A stretch of 64,000 nt of DNA. It comes from Polyodon spathula. Taxonomy: Eukaryota > Chordata > Actinopteri > Acipenseriformes > Polyodontidae. The first letter of the stretch is position 1; every line of letters starts with the position of its first letter. A model generated the notes under the pieces. The model searched no databases. It was not told where the DNA came from and saw only the letters and a list, made by a program, of their open reading frames with translations. The translations under genes and the position numbers were made by a program. Below, in pieces: positions 53,714 through 64,000 of the stretch. The stretch covers positions 22,978,339-23,042,338 of the forward strand of contig NC_054543.1 of assembly GCF_017654505.1 (NCBI RefSeq), in the 5' to 3' direction.

Positions 53714-54730
53714 ATGAGCAGGATCGTCGTGTATCAGCATTGCAATTTCCAGGGCCTCAGCAAAGAGATCTACAGAGATGTTCCCAATCTGATAAATGAA
53801 AGCTTTAACGACTGCATTTCATCCTTGAAGGTAATCGGCCAGCCATGGATAGCTTATGAGCACACCAACTATGCTGGCCAACAGAGAGTTTATGAGGAAG
53901 GGGAGTATGCCAGCATCGACGGAAATGATACATTCTCCTCACTAAAGATCATCACAGAGGATCTTGAGAACCCTGAAATCGTTTTGTTTCAGAACATCAA
54001 TTTTCAAGGACGTCAGCTGGTTTTAAACACTGAAACCAACCTCACATTTGCACACTTCAATGATGAGGTTTCCTCCCACATTGTGAACCGTGGTGCCTGG
54101 GTGCTGTATGAGCACACAGAACGAAACGGTCGTCAGATTGTGGCCAGAATGGGAGAAAGGGTTGCTAACTACAATGATTTCGGATTCAACGACAGGGTGA
54201 GTCATGTTCGTCCTTTGAAGGCTGGCAGACCTGTGGTTAAAGCTAAGATCCTGTGGGACCAGATGGTGAAAGAGAATGAGAGAAACCTCAAGATTGATGA
54301 GATTATTGGGGTGAACCGAACAGACACTGAGCAATCCTTTTCTACAAGTGCCTCCAAAGAGTATGAATCAACTGTCAGCCAGAGCGTGCACTTTAGCAAC
54401 TCCACCACCATCACTGCAGGGACGACGTTTTCCATGGACATTGTACCTGGGGTTTCCATGGAGGCCAGCCTATCAGTTTCCAACACTTTCACCGTTGAAA
54501 AGGGGAAAACTGAGTCGACAACTCAAAAGGAAACGAGTACCCTGAATATGCCAGCAAAGATCCCGCCACATACAAAGCTAATTGTGAATGTCATCAGGAA
54601 AGAAGTGTCAGTGAGAGTCCCTGTAGAGTTTACTGTTACCCAGGGCAAGAGTGTCAAGACAGAGTATGGAGAGTATAGATGTTCCTCTGGCAAATCAGTG
54701 TATGCTGAGTTCAACTCAGAGAAAGCATAG
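53714..54730 (+). CDS. Beta/gamma-crystallin-aerolysin-like protein (epidermal differentiation-specific protein type), intact copy D
   Basis: The single-exon gene encodes 338 residues. Residues 1-170 hold four Greek-key motifs (YQHCNFQG at 7-14, YEHTNYAGQQ at 48-57, FQNINFQGRQ near 94, YEHTERNGRQ near 135), forming two beta/gamma-crystallin domains. Residues 175-338 form an aerolysin-like domain, Ser/Thr-rich with alternating hydrophobic residues (TTITAGTTFSMD, then VSMEASLSVSNTF), as in the stem-forming region of pore-forming proteins. Relatives are amphibian EP37/EDSP and the alpha chain of beta-gamma-CAT, which acts on endolysosomal membranes in skin defence (family knowledge; function here inferred). 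No signal peptide. The ATG at 53,714 has an ACC context and is shared by all copies; an in-frame alternative start lies at 53,657. Confidence 0.9.
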   Translation: MSRIVVYQHCNFQGLSKEIYRDVPNLINESFNDCISSLKVIGQPWIAYEHTNYAGQQRVYEEGEYASIDGNDTFSSLKIITEDLENPEIVLFQNINFQGRQLVLNTETNLTFAHFNDEVSSHIVNRGAWVLYEHTERNGRQIVARMGERVANYNDFGFNDRVSHVRPLKAGRPVVKAKILWDQMVKENERNLKIDEIIGVNRTDTEQSFSTSASKEYESTVSQSVHFSNSTTITAGTTFSMDIVPGVSMEASLSVSNTFTVEKGKTESTTQKETSTLNMPAKIPPHTKLIVNVIRKEVSVRVPVEFTVTQGKSVKTEYGEYRCSSGKSVYAEFNSEKA

Positions 54731-55440
54731 ATCAGATTTTTACTACAAGGGTGCCAAAACAGAGCACAGACCTTAGACAATATGTGGGTTTGATTTAATG
54801 GGATGTTAACTAATACAATATTAATCTCAATGTAGTTTTCAAATGTAAAATGAAACTGCTTCTAACTTTACAGTGTACTTGTTTGTCAGCTTACATGTTT
54901 TAAGGGATATGCAAAACTATGTAAAGTAACAATAAAGACACATTTATGCTTATTGAATTTCTGTCTTCATTAAAATCATTACATCTTACCTAAACACAAA
55001 TCATGTTAGTTTTTGTTGTATACTGTCAACAGGCACATCATGAAAAATGATTGACAATATCAAGGGAGATACCATAGTGTAGGTCAAATTGCCATATTTT
55101 AACAATACAGAATAATACTTTTTTAAAACAATTTTTCTCACTGAGGTAGATTAGCAGAAAATGTACTGAGACAAAAAAAAAAAAAGGTGCTAGCAAATCA
55201 AGCCAAGCTAGTTTGTATTTGAGGGCGTTGCACTGGTGTGTCACTTTCTAAACAGACTGGTGGGTCTGAATAAAATCACTACACAAGTTCCAGATGACAA
55301 AGAAGTAGACGTCAGATAGATTTATCACAGATTTCTCCTTTATTTTACGTGCATAATTCAGAACATTTAGATTCTCTGTCCTGGGTTACAGTTTTAACTA
55401 TAGCACCACTACCCTTAGTGTAGATTTTAAAAAGCACAAT
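54731..55440 (+). other. 3' UTR and flank of copy D
   Basis: The proximal aataaa of copy C (near 46,418) reads aatgaa here. The next signal, aataaa, is at about 54,930, so transcripts of the intact copy may end about 90 bp later than those of C. Confidence 0.55.

Positions 55441-55515
<75 letters not shown>
55441..55515 (+). repeat. (TC)n microsatellite, unit 2
   Basis: About 36 TC units. Confidence 0.9.
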
Positions 55516-55518
<3 letters not shown>

Positions 55519-57085
55519 ATTGGTGATATTACCATAGCAATTAAGAGTACCGTACACAATACAGTCAGCACTCGGATATCCATTATCCAGATACACGGCA
55601 GTCGCGTTTTACGGCCCCTGTTTTAAGAATAAAATCAATCCCCGTTATAATTTCACGTGACGAAAATGCAGCAAAAATAAAGCAAACTAGACAAGTTACG
55701 GTAATGTAAAAGTGCTGTTTTTTAATTTTTTACTAATTTACATTGACTTTTACATTTTACGCAATTCTGTACATGGGCAACATTTTGATTTCATTTTGCT
55801 GTTGGGTGGTTGATGCAGAATTTTGGATACTGCTACAATACCTACTGGATTTAAAAGTATGTACTGTAGTACAGTCTTCGTGTCCACAGTCACCTCTTTT
55901 GCCAAGTGGAATTTTCAGAATCATATCATTCTGAATTAAAATACTTTTTCTGTTGAAAATACAGCACTGTACCAACAAAACCAACTACAGTACATTTAAA
56001 TGGAAGCCAACTTATTTTAAAACAGTCCTTTCAGGTGTGTATTTTTGACATTGTATCTTTTTTGTGTTCCCTGAAAAAACTAACAAGGGTTGGACTGGGC
56101 CAAAATGAAATAATCAGATATGTCACAATCGTTTAACTGTCACTGAAGTCAAAATGTTATACGGTTGGATATGTGCGCGCTGACTGTATAAACATTGCAT
56201 AAACATTATGAACATCAATATACAAGTAAATAAATTAAAATGAATAATTAATTAAGGAGGTAGGAATGCAAAAAAATGAAATCTTTTAAATAAACAAACT
56301 ACCAGCAGAGTGTTTACTGTCTGTGTTTCTCTCAGGCTGTACAGGCACAGACATACTGAGCAGCCAGTGGGGCTGTGTGTCACTCCCTCAGTAGGACTGC
56401 CACTCTCTCTCTTGTTTCTGCTTATTTATTGTAGTTTATGAGAAAGTCCAACTCTGTCTCGACTTCTCCCAGTTCACAGTGTTCTCATAGCATCCTGTCT
56501 CTGGGCAGCCAGGACTGTCTATGTGGTCCCGTTCCGATGGTCAGGTGGTGGTCACTGACTCTGTGCATGTGTTTATTGATCTGGGTAGTCCAGTGTTCCA
56601 TGGAAGCCGAAGCCTTTGTATATTAGAAGCAGCTTTAGCTGGCTTGCCTGTGGCTTGTACCTTTGATCACAATCAGCATTTTAATTAGAAAAGCACCAAC
56701 CCAAGTCGTCTGTTGTGAAAACCGGTTTCTGTCATTTCAAAATCCAAAACAATACTTAGCAAACAGATGGTCCTTTGAACCAAAAAAGAACCTGACAGAC
56801 AGGACCTTTTGGCTGTGTGCGAAGTTACTCAGGGAGAGAGCCTTTACTGATTTACCACTCCCTTGTCATCCAAAGGAGTACACACATAAATTATTACAAT
56901 TTAATATAAAGCTTAAAATCACAATGCATTAAATACCTACAAAAACAGTACGTGCATGGTTTGTAACACATTTCTATTGAAATGATAAATTGTGTGTAAA
57001 CAGATGATTCCACCATAATAATGGTTACTAGTAAAGTAGTCAAACTCAAAATTACAATATCCTTTGAGCATAAATTAGAAGCAGT
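55516..57085. other. Unit 2 spacer, with an antisense retroelement fragment
   Basis: Direct counterpart of 47,096-48,688 with a 30-bp deletion near 56,302. No gene. Confidence 0.5.
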
Positions 57086-59595
57086 GTGGCATGTGCTGCT
57101 GTGATTAGACTGCTCTGGGCGGTTGTGCAGAGCTGTGCAGTACTGTGATTAGAGTGCCTCGGGTGGTTGTGCTATGCTGGGCTGTGCTATGATTAGAGTG
57201 CTTCAGGTGGTTGTGCTGTGCTGTGCTGTGCTGTACTGTGCTTTGCTGTGCGGTGCTGTGCGGTGCTGTGCTGTTAGTAGTGTGCTTCGGGTAGTTGTGC
57301 TGTGCATTGCTGTGCTGTGCGGTGAAGTGCTGTGACTAGAGTGGTCCGGGTGGTTGTGCTGTGCTGTGCTGTGTTGTGCTGTGCTGTGATTAGAGTGCTC
57401 CGGGGTTGTGCTGTGCTGTGCTGTGCTGTGATTAGAGTGCTCCAAGTGGTTTTGATTTGCTGTGCTGTAATGTGCTGTGATTAGAGTGCTCCAGGTGTTG
57501 TGTGCTGTGCTGTGCTGTACTGTGCTGTGATTAGAGTGCTCCAAATGGTTGTGCTGTGATGTTCTTTGCCATGTGGCTGTGATTAGAGTGCTCCAGGTGT
57601 TTGTGCTATGCTGTGCTGTGCTGTGATTAGAGTGCTCCGGGTGGTTGTGCTGTGCTGTGTTGTGATTAGAGTTCTCCAAGTGGTTTTGATTTGCTGTGCT
57701 GTAATGTGCTGTGATTAGAGTGCTCCAGGTGGTTGTGTGGTGCTGTGCTGTGCTGTTCTGTGATTAGAGTGCTCCCTGTGGTTGTGCTGTGCTGTGCTTG
57801 TGGTGAGATGCTGGGATTAGAGTGCTCCGGCTGGTTGGATTGTGCTGTACTGTGCTGTACTGTGCTGTGTTGTTCCGTGCTGTGTGGTGCTGTGCTGTGA
57901 TTAAAGTGCTCTGTGTGGTGCGGTGCTGTGCAATGCAGTGCTGTGAGGTGCCGTGAGGTGCTGTGATGTGATCAGAGTGCTCTGGGTGGTTGTGCTGTGC
58001 TGTGCTGTTCTGTGATTAGAGTGCTCTGGGTGGTTGTGCCGTGTTGTTCTGTTCTGTGCTGTGCTGTGCTGTGCTGTGCTTCAAGTGCTCTGTCTGGTAG
58101 AGCTGTGCTGTGCTGTGCTGTGCTGTGCTGTGCAGTGATTATAGTGCTCCAGGTGGTTGTACTCTGCTGTGATTAGAGTGCTGTGGGTGGTTGTGCTGTA
58201 CTGTGCTGTGCTGTGTGGTGCTGTGCTGTGATTAAAGTGCTCTGTGTGGCTGTAATGTGCGATGCAGTGCTGTGTTATGCAGTACTGTTCGGGGAGGTAA
58301 GGTGCTGTGAGGTGCTGTGTTGTTATTAGAGTGCTCTGGGTGGTTGAGCTGTGCTGTGCTATGATTAGACTGCTCAGCGTGGTTGTACTGTGCTTTGCTA
58401 TACTGTGTAGTGATTAGAATGCTCCGGGTGGTAGTGCTGTGGTGTGCAGTGCAGTTCTGTGCAGTGATTAGAGTGCTCCGGGTGGTTGTTCTGTGCGTTC
58501 CTGTGCAGTGCAGTGATTAGAATGCTCCGGGTGGTAGTGCTGTGGTTTGCTGTGCTGTGCTGTGCTGTGCTATGATTAGAGTGCTCTGGGTGGTTGTGCT
58601 GTGCTGTGCTGTGCTGTGCTGTGCTGTGCTGTGCTGTGCGGTGCTGTGCTGTTATTAGTGTGCTCTGGGTTGTTGTGCTGTGGTGTGCTGTGCAGTGTTG
58701 TGCGGTGAAGTGCTGTGATTAGAGTTCTCAGGGTAGTTGTACTGTGCGGTGTTGTGCGGTGCTGTGTGATGCTGTGCTGTGATTAGAGTGCTCCTGGTGG
58801 TTGTGCTGTGCTGTGCTGTGATTAGAGTGCTCCGAGTGGTTATGCTGTGCTGTGCTGTGCAGTGATTTAAGTGCTCCGGTTGGTGTTTGTGCTGTGCTGT
58901 GATTAGAGTGATCTGGGTGGATGTGTTGTGCTGTGCTGTGATTAGAGTGCTCCGGGTTGTAGAGCTGTGCTGTGCTGTGCTGTGATGTTCTGTGCTGTGA
59001 TTAGAGTGCTCCAGGTGGTTGTGCAGTCGGTTGCTGTGCAGTGATTAGAGTGCTCTGGGTGGTGGTGCTGTGCTCTGCTGTGATTAGGTTGCTCCAGGTG
59101 GTTGTGATGTGCTTGCTATGCAGTGCAGTGCGGTGCGGTGCTGTGTGGTGAAGTGCTGTGATTAGAGTGCTCAGGGTGGTTGTGCTGTGCGGTGTGGTGT
59201 CATGCTGTGTGATGCTGTGCTGTGATTAGAGTGCTCCGGGTGGTTGTTCTTTGCTCTGCTGTGCTGTGATTAGTCTTTTGGTGGTTGTGCGGTGCTGTAC
59301 TGTGCGGTGCTGTGCTGTGATTAGAGTGCTCCGGGTGGTTGTGGTGTTCTGTGCTGTGCTGTTATTAGTGTGCTCTGGGTTGTTATGCTGTGCTGTGCTG
59401 TGCTATGATGTGCTGTGCTGTGCAGTGCAGTGCAGTGCAGTGCAGTGCAGTGCGGTACGGTGTGGTATGGTGCTTTGTGCTACTTTGCTATGGTTAGAGT
59501 TCTCTGGGTGGTTGTGTGGTGCTGTGCTGTGCTGTGCTGTGCTGTGTGGTGCTGTGGTGTGATTAGTGTGCTCCAGGTGGTTGTTCTGGCTCCTT
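57086..59595 (+). repeat. GTGCT-rich complex satellite, unit 2
   Basis: The same array as at 48,689-51,575, alignable unit by unit at both ends but about 380 bp shorter. It lacks any counterpart of the anomalous 49,961-50,280 stretch. Confidence 0.9.
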
Positions 59596-61602
59596 TGCTG
59601 TAGCTCCCTGCCTCTTAATAATCTGCAAGACACAACAAACAGCACAAAACTAAACAGTGGTCTTGCTTCTTAACACGTTCAGTGTAAAGGCCCATACTCG
59701 CCAGATAAATTCTCCTTTCAAATGCAAATAACTCCTTCTAAATGCAAATAATATTTGAATGTTACTGTCTGACTTCCAATTTGGTCTTTCTCAACTACTG
59801 ATATTGTACAGCTTGCTTAAGCTGGGTTTCCACTAACTTTTTAGGTTGCAGTCTGCCTCATTTGGTCATCAACACAATCTAATAAAAAAGCATTAGGAAA
59901 AAACAGACATACCATAACACAAATATTAAAAAACAACATGCATAAGAAAATACAGTATTTGATTGCTATTATTGTTTGTTTATTTGAGTGTTTAAAGTGA
60001 CCGTTATGTTTTTCCCATTATCATAAGCAATGCAGGACTGCAATGGCCTGTGTGGCTCCATATTTGCATGTAATTAATCAGTCAATGATGACAATGACAA
60101 CAGATGGTATTATCTGATTTTTAACAGAACTATTTTCACTTAAGTGGATTTGCAGAACATAAACTATGATATACAATATGTGTCCAGTTGTTTCATTTTA
60201 TAATTCTATAAAGATTCCCCAAATCATCAGTTATGTTTATCACAGATGTTTTTTCTTTTATTATTTGCTATTTTCTAAAAGCAGCAAAAAGGATAGCAGT
60301 GCCATAATTAAAATGTAATCATGGAGGGTGCTGCAGTATTAATGTATTAAGCAGTGCAAAGTGAGGGAAACAGCAAATAGCCTGCCAAAGTTTCTAAAAA
60401 AAAACAAATGATAATATAACACGTTGCTCTGTTAAATTACATGAATCTGATATCCTATGTGCCTTAACTTATTTACCTGAAGAAAAATTTACACAACTTA
60501 CAAAATGAGTCCATTCATCATGGAACTGCTAGACAAGTCCAATGGAAGGAATGCTGTTTAACTAGAGATCCCCTATCTTAAGTACTGTATTGTTTTAAAA
60601 CCTGTGACTACACTCCACCCCTGTCCTCCTGGCAAAGGTGTGTAACTTTGTTACCCTAGGGGTTTTCATTATGAAAGTAAGGGGTATTAAAAATGGTTCA
60701 CTGGAGCAAAAGCTCTATATATCTGGTCCATAGTGTGATACCTGGACAAGGACCATGATTTCTGTAGTCAAGTCTTGAAAAGTGGACAGACTGGACTAAA
60801 ACATGCAACAAATACCAGCCCCAGCACGGGAGTATACATTCATGTCATTACATTTTGTGTGATAAACCGTTTTTACTAGCTATTAAATAACATGTTCCCA
60901 TAGATATGATTCAAGTCAGCTTTACAACACAGGCAATTTAAGAATTTCCTGTGTGAACTACCTGCAGAGAGAACCAGCAAAGTAGCACGCCAACATTTCT
61001 AAAAAATAAGAAATAATGCTATAATCTGTAATTACTCCTGTTTCATAATGTTCCGTTAAATTACATTTATTTGATACTGCATGTGCCTTAACTTATGTAA
61101 TTTACTGATCGGGCATTTACACATTTTACCAAATGCAGCCCATTCATCCTGAAATTGCTGGACAAGTGCAATGGAAGTAATCAGTCCACAGTGCTAAAAG
61201 AGGATTTCAGAGACCAGTGGACTATGCTATATTTTTTGGAAAATAGGGCTATATAATTATTTTCCTACCTTAAACTATTCCATTAAATATGTCTGTGTCG
61301 TATTTCCATGAATAACCTATAGCTGTGAATCATGCAGTAACACCTTTTCTTAATTAAAAAGTTTAATTAATTAAATGTCAAATATTGGTGTTATTTTATG
61401 AATGAATGGGTTAAAACAATCTATTTTAACATATGGAAAATACTCATTTTCCACATTTAATGAATGACAAATTATGTGTCTCAACAAATGTACTAGATGA
61501 TTATTCTCATTTAAAAAAAAACAAAAAACAAAAAAAAGCCTAAAGCAGGATTACAGTGCAAGTAGGCGGGTACAAAGTGTCCGATTAAAGAAGGGTGGAG
61601 GA
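59596..61602. other. Unit 2/3 boundary flank, upstream region of copy E
   Basis: Counterpart of 51,576-53,583 with few differences. No gene. Confidence 0.6.
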
Positions 61603-61635
61603 GTGGTGTATCGCAAACCCTGTGAACTGTGTGCC

Positions 61636-61642
61636 TATATAA
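61636..61642 (+). promoter_or_regulatory. TATA box of copy E
   Basis: tatataa, 97 bp upstream of the ATG at 61,733, same spacing as copy D. Confidence 0.75.
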
Positions 61643-61732
61643 ACTGTCAGCACAGTCCATTCTGTATACTACAACTTGACGGTGCTCAACAAAAACCTGA
61701 GTGCATTCCAACAGAAACTGAAAACACCCACC

Positions 61733-62750
61733 ATGAGCAGGATCGTCGTGTATCAGCATGGCAATTTCCAGGGCCTCAGCAAAGAGTTCTACAGAGATGT
61801 TCCCAATCTGATAAATGAAAGCTTTAACGACTGCATTTCATCCTTGAAGGTAATCGGCCAGCCATGGATAGCTTATGAGCACACCAACTATGCTGGCCAA
61901 CAGAGAGTTTATGAGGAAGGGGAGTATGCCAGCATCGACGGAAATGATACCTTCTCCTCACTAAAGATCATCACAGAGGATCTTGAGAACCCTGAAATCG
62001 TTTTGTTTCAGCACTGCAATTTTCAAGGACGTCAGCTGGTTTTAAACACTGAAACCAACCTCACATTTGCACACTTCAATGATGAGGTTTCCTCCCACAT
62101 TGTGAACTGCGGTGCCTGGGTGCTGTATGAGCACACAGAACGTAACGGTCGTCAGATTGTGGCCAGAATGGGAGAAAGGGTTGCTAACTACAATGATTTT
62201 GGATTCAACGACAGGGTGAGTCATGTTCGTCCTTTGAAGGCTGGCAGACCTGTGGTTAAAGCCAAGATCCTGTGGGACCAGATGGTGAAAGAGAATGAGA
62301 TAAACCTCAAGATTGATGAAATTATTGGGGGTGAACCGAACAGACCTTGAGCAATCCTTTTCTACAAGTGCCTCCAAAGAGTATGAATCAACTGTCAGCC
62401 AGAGCGTGCACTTTAGCAACTCCACCACCATCACTGCAGGGACGACGTTCTCCATGGACGTTGTACCCGGGGTTTCCATGGAGGCCAGCCTATCAGTTTC
62501 CAACACTTTCACCGTTGAAAAGGAGAAAACTGAGTCGACAACTCAAAAGGAAACGAGTACCCTGAATATGCCAGCAAAGATCCCGCAACATACAAAGCTA
62601 ATTGTGAATGTCATCAGGAAAGAAGAGTCAGTGAGAGTCCCTGTAGAGTTTACTGTTACCCAGGGCAAGAGTGTCAAGACAGAGTATGGAGAGTATAGAT
62701 GTTCCTCTGGCAAATCAGTGTATGCTGAGTTCAACTCAGAGAAAGCATAG
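61733..62750 (+). pseudogene. Crystallin/aerolysin gene copy E (one-base insertion)
   Basis: Collinear with copy D from promoter to stop codon. A run of five G at about 62,328-62,332 (four in D) shifts the frame at the start of the aerolysin-like domain and ends it at 62,350. The remaining domain is open in the next frame to the normal stop at 62,748-62,750. The crystallin part is intact (about 200 codons), so a truncated crystallin-only product is possible. A homopolymer sequencing error cannot be excluded. Confidence 0.85.
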
Positions 62751-62824
62751 ATCAGATTTTTACTACAAGGTTGCCAAAACAGAGCACAGCCCTTAGACAA
62801 TATGTTGGTTTGATTTAATGGGAA

Positions 62825-63252
62825 TGTGGCAGAGCAAAGCTCTGCCCTTTTTAAATTGGCAGGGATGGGGTTAATTTCCCCTACTTGCCTGGGTTTATTA
62901 TGTTCAGGTGGCTGGGGTTGATTAATTGATTAGGTTAATTAACGATCAATCAGCGACCAGCCACCTGACATAAAAAGAGGCCTCTGCTTCTCATTTGGGA
63001 GGGAAAGAGTTGAGGAAGCAGGTTGGTGATTGTGGTTTTTGTGATTTGTGTCTCGTGACTCCAGTGAAGGCATTGCCCAGCCTGGAAATTGTTATTTTGT
63101 AAGTTTTGTTTTTTTGTATTGCTTTATTTGTGTTTAAATCCCTTTATTTTGCCCTTGTGCACTTTATTTTTGTGTTTATTTATAATAAAATTGTTATTTT
63201 TTTTGAACTGCAGTCTGTCTCTGGGCCTCTATCCACTCGCCAGCCAGCCACA
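62825..63252 (+). mobile_element. Solo LTR-like insertion downstream of copy E
   Basis: A 428-bp insert starting TGTGGCAG and ending CAGCCACA, between gggaa (62,820-62,824) and gggat (63,253-63,257); units 1 and 2 show the uninterrupted site. It has a cataaaaag box at about 62,970 and aataaa at 63,184, the layout of an LTR. No ORF. Confidence 0.8.
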
Positions 63253-63257
63253 GGGAT

Positions 63258-64000
63258 GTTAACTAATACAATATTAATCTCAATGTAGTTTTCAAATGTA
63301 AAATAAAACTGCTTTTAACTTTACAGTGTACTTGTTTGTCAGTTCACATGTTTTAAGGGATATGCAAAACTATGTAAAGTAACATTAAAGACACATTTAT
63401 GCTTATTGAATTTCTGTCTTCATTTAAATCATTACATCTTACCTAAACACAAATCATGTTAGCATTTGTTGTATACTGTCAACAGGCACATCGTGAAAAA
63501 TTATTGACAATATCAAGGGAGATACCATACTGTAGGTCAAATTGCCATATTTTAACAATACAGAATGATACTTTTTTAAATCAATTTTTCTCACTGAATT
63601 AGATTAGCAGAAAATGTACTGAGATAAAATAAATAAAACGAGACCAGCAAATCAAGCCAAGCTAGTTTGTAATTGAGGGCTTTGCACTGGTGTGTCCCTT
63701 TCTAAACAGACTGGTGAGTCTGAAAAAAATCACTACACAAGTTCCAGATGACAAAGAAGTAGACGTCAGATAGATTTATCACAGAGTTCTCCTTTATTTT
63801 ACATACATGATTCTGAACATTTAGATTCTCTGTCCTGAGTTACAGTTTTAACTATAGCACTCCTCCCCTTACTGTAGGTTTTAAAAAGCACAATCTCTCT
63901 CTCTCTCTCTCTCGTGGAGGATTGTGGGAAGGGCTTGCAGAGAGGTGGAATGCTGGTGCGGTAGGACCGGGAAATTTAAAATTTTATTTATTTATTTATC
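63258..64000. other. 3' flank of copy E and window end
   Basis: 63,258-63,913 matches the 3' flank of copies C and D. A short (CT)n array ends at 63,913, after which an unrelated sequence begins. No gene. Confidence 0.5.

Larger units (their letters stand above)
53584..61602 (+). repeat. Tandem duplication unit 2 (copy D plus satellite)
   Basis: 8,019 bp, the same order as unit 1. The next unit begins at 61,603 with the same gtggtgtatcgc. Confidence 0.88.
61603..63913 (+). repeat. Tandem duplication unit 3 (copy E), incomplete
   Basis: Follows unit 2 through gene E and its 3' flank, with a solo LTR inserted at 62,825. After the short (CT)n array at 63,895-63,913 the sequence differs from units 1 and 2. 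Confidence 0.8.

Noticed and set aside
49066..59645. Ser/Thr/Gln/His-rich minus-strand and Cys/Leu/Val-rich plus-strand ORFs in the satellites
   Set aside because: Direct translations of the GTGCT pentamer repeats; no start context or domain.

Overview
The window is vertebrate nuclear DNA, most likely from a non-teleost ray-finned fish such as a sturgeon or paddlefish (inference). It is rich in microsatellites. It carries CR1, Tx1-like, DIRS-like and Tc1-like elements, and its only host-type gene family encodes two beta/gamma-crystallin domains fused to an aerolysin-like domain, as in amphibian epidermal differentiation-specific proteins. There are no bacterial-type operons.

Left part (about 400-36,400): a large inverted duplication. 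The left arm core (779-20,830) and right arm core (27,463-36,044) are reverse complements around a 6.6 kb spacer. Both arms hold the same dead DIRS-like tyrosine-recombinase retroelement plus 3.5 kb of flank. Only the left arm has an 11.5 kb nested insertion: a CR1 LINE (minus strand, 1,405-12,922), itself split by a full-length Tx1-like LINE (plus strand, 2,277-10,170). The Tx1-like element has a 19-bp target duplication, a gag-like ORF1 in two frames and an intact 1,297-codon endonuclease/reverse transcriptase ORF2.

Spacer (20,831-27,462): an inverted, internally deleted copy (A) of the crystallin/aerolysin gene with its flanks, a Tc1-like transposon and unidentified repeats.

Right part (36,800-64,000): copy B, an inverted C-terminal fragment split by a solo LTR; a repeat-rich stretch to 45 kb; then three direct tandem units of about 8 kb, each starting with a TATA-driven intronless gene (C, D, E) and, in the two complete units, holding a 2.5-2.9 kb GTGCT-rich satellite. 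Only copy D (53,714-54,730, 338 aa) is intact. C and E each have a single-base frameshift.

Most unusual observation: in at least three patches, homologous DNA is related by plain reversal without complementation (equivalently, one copy is the complement but not the reverse complement of what is expected). The patches are 540-778 versus 36,045-36,280; 19,549-19,676 versus 28,616-28,760; and 49,961-50,072 inside the satellite. Strand polarity forbids this by any known DNA process. The patches are also noisier than their surroundings, so a strand-handling error in the assembly or data is the leading explanation.
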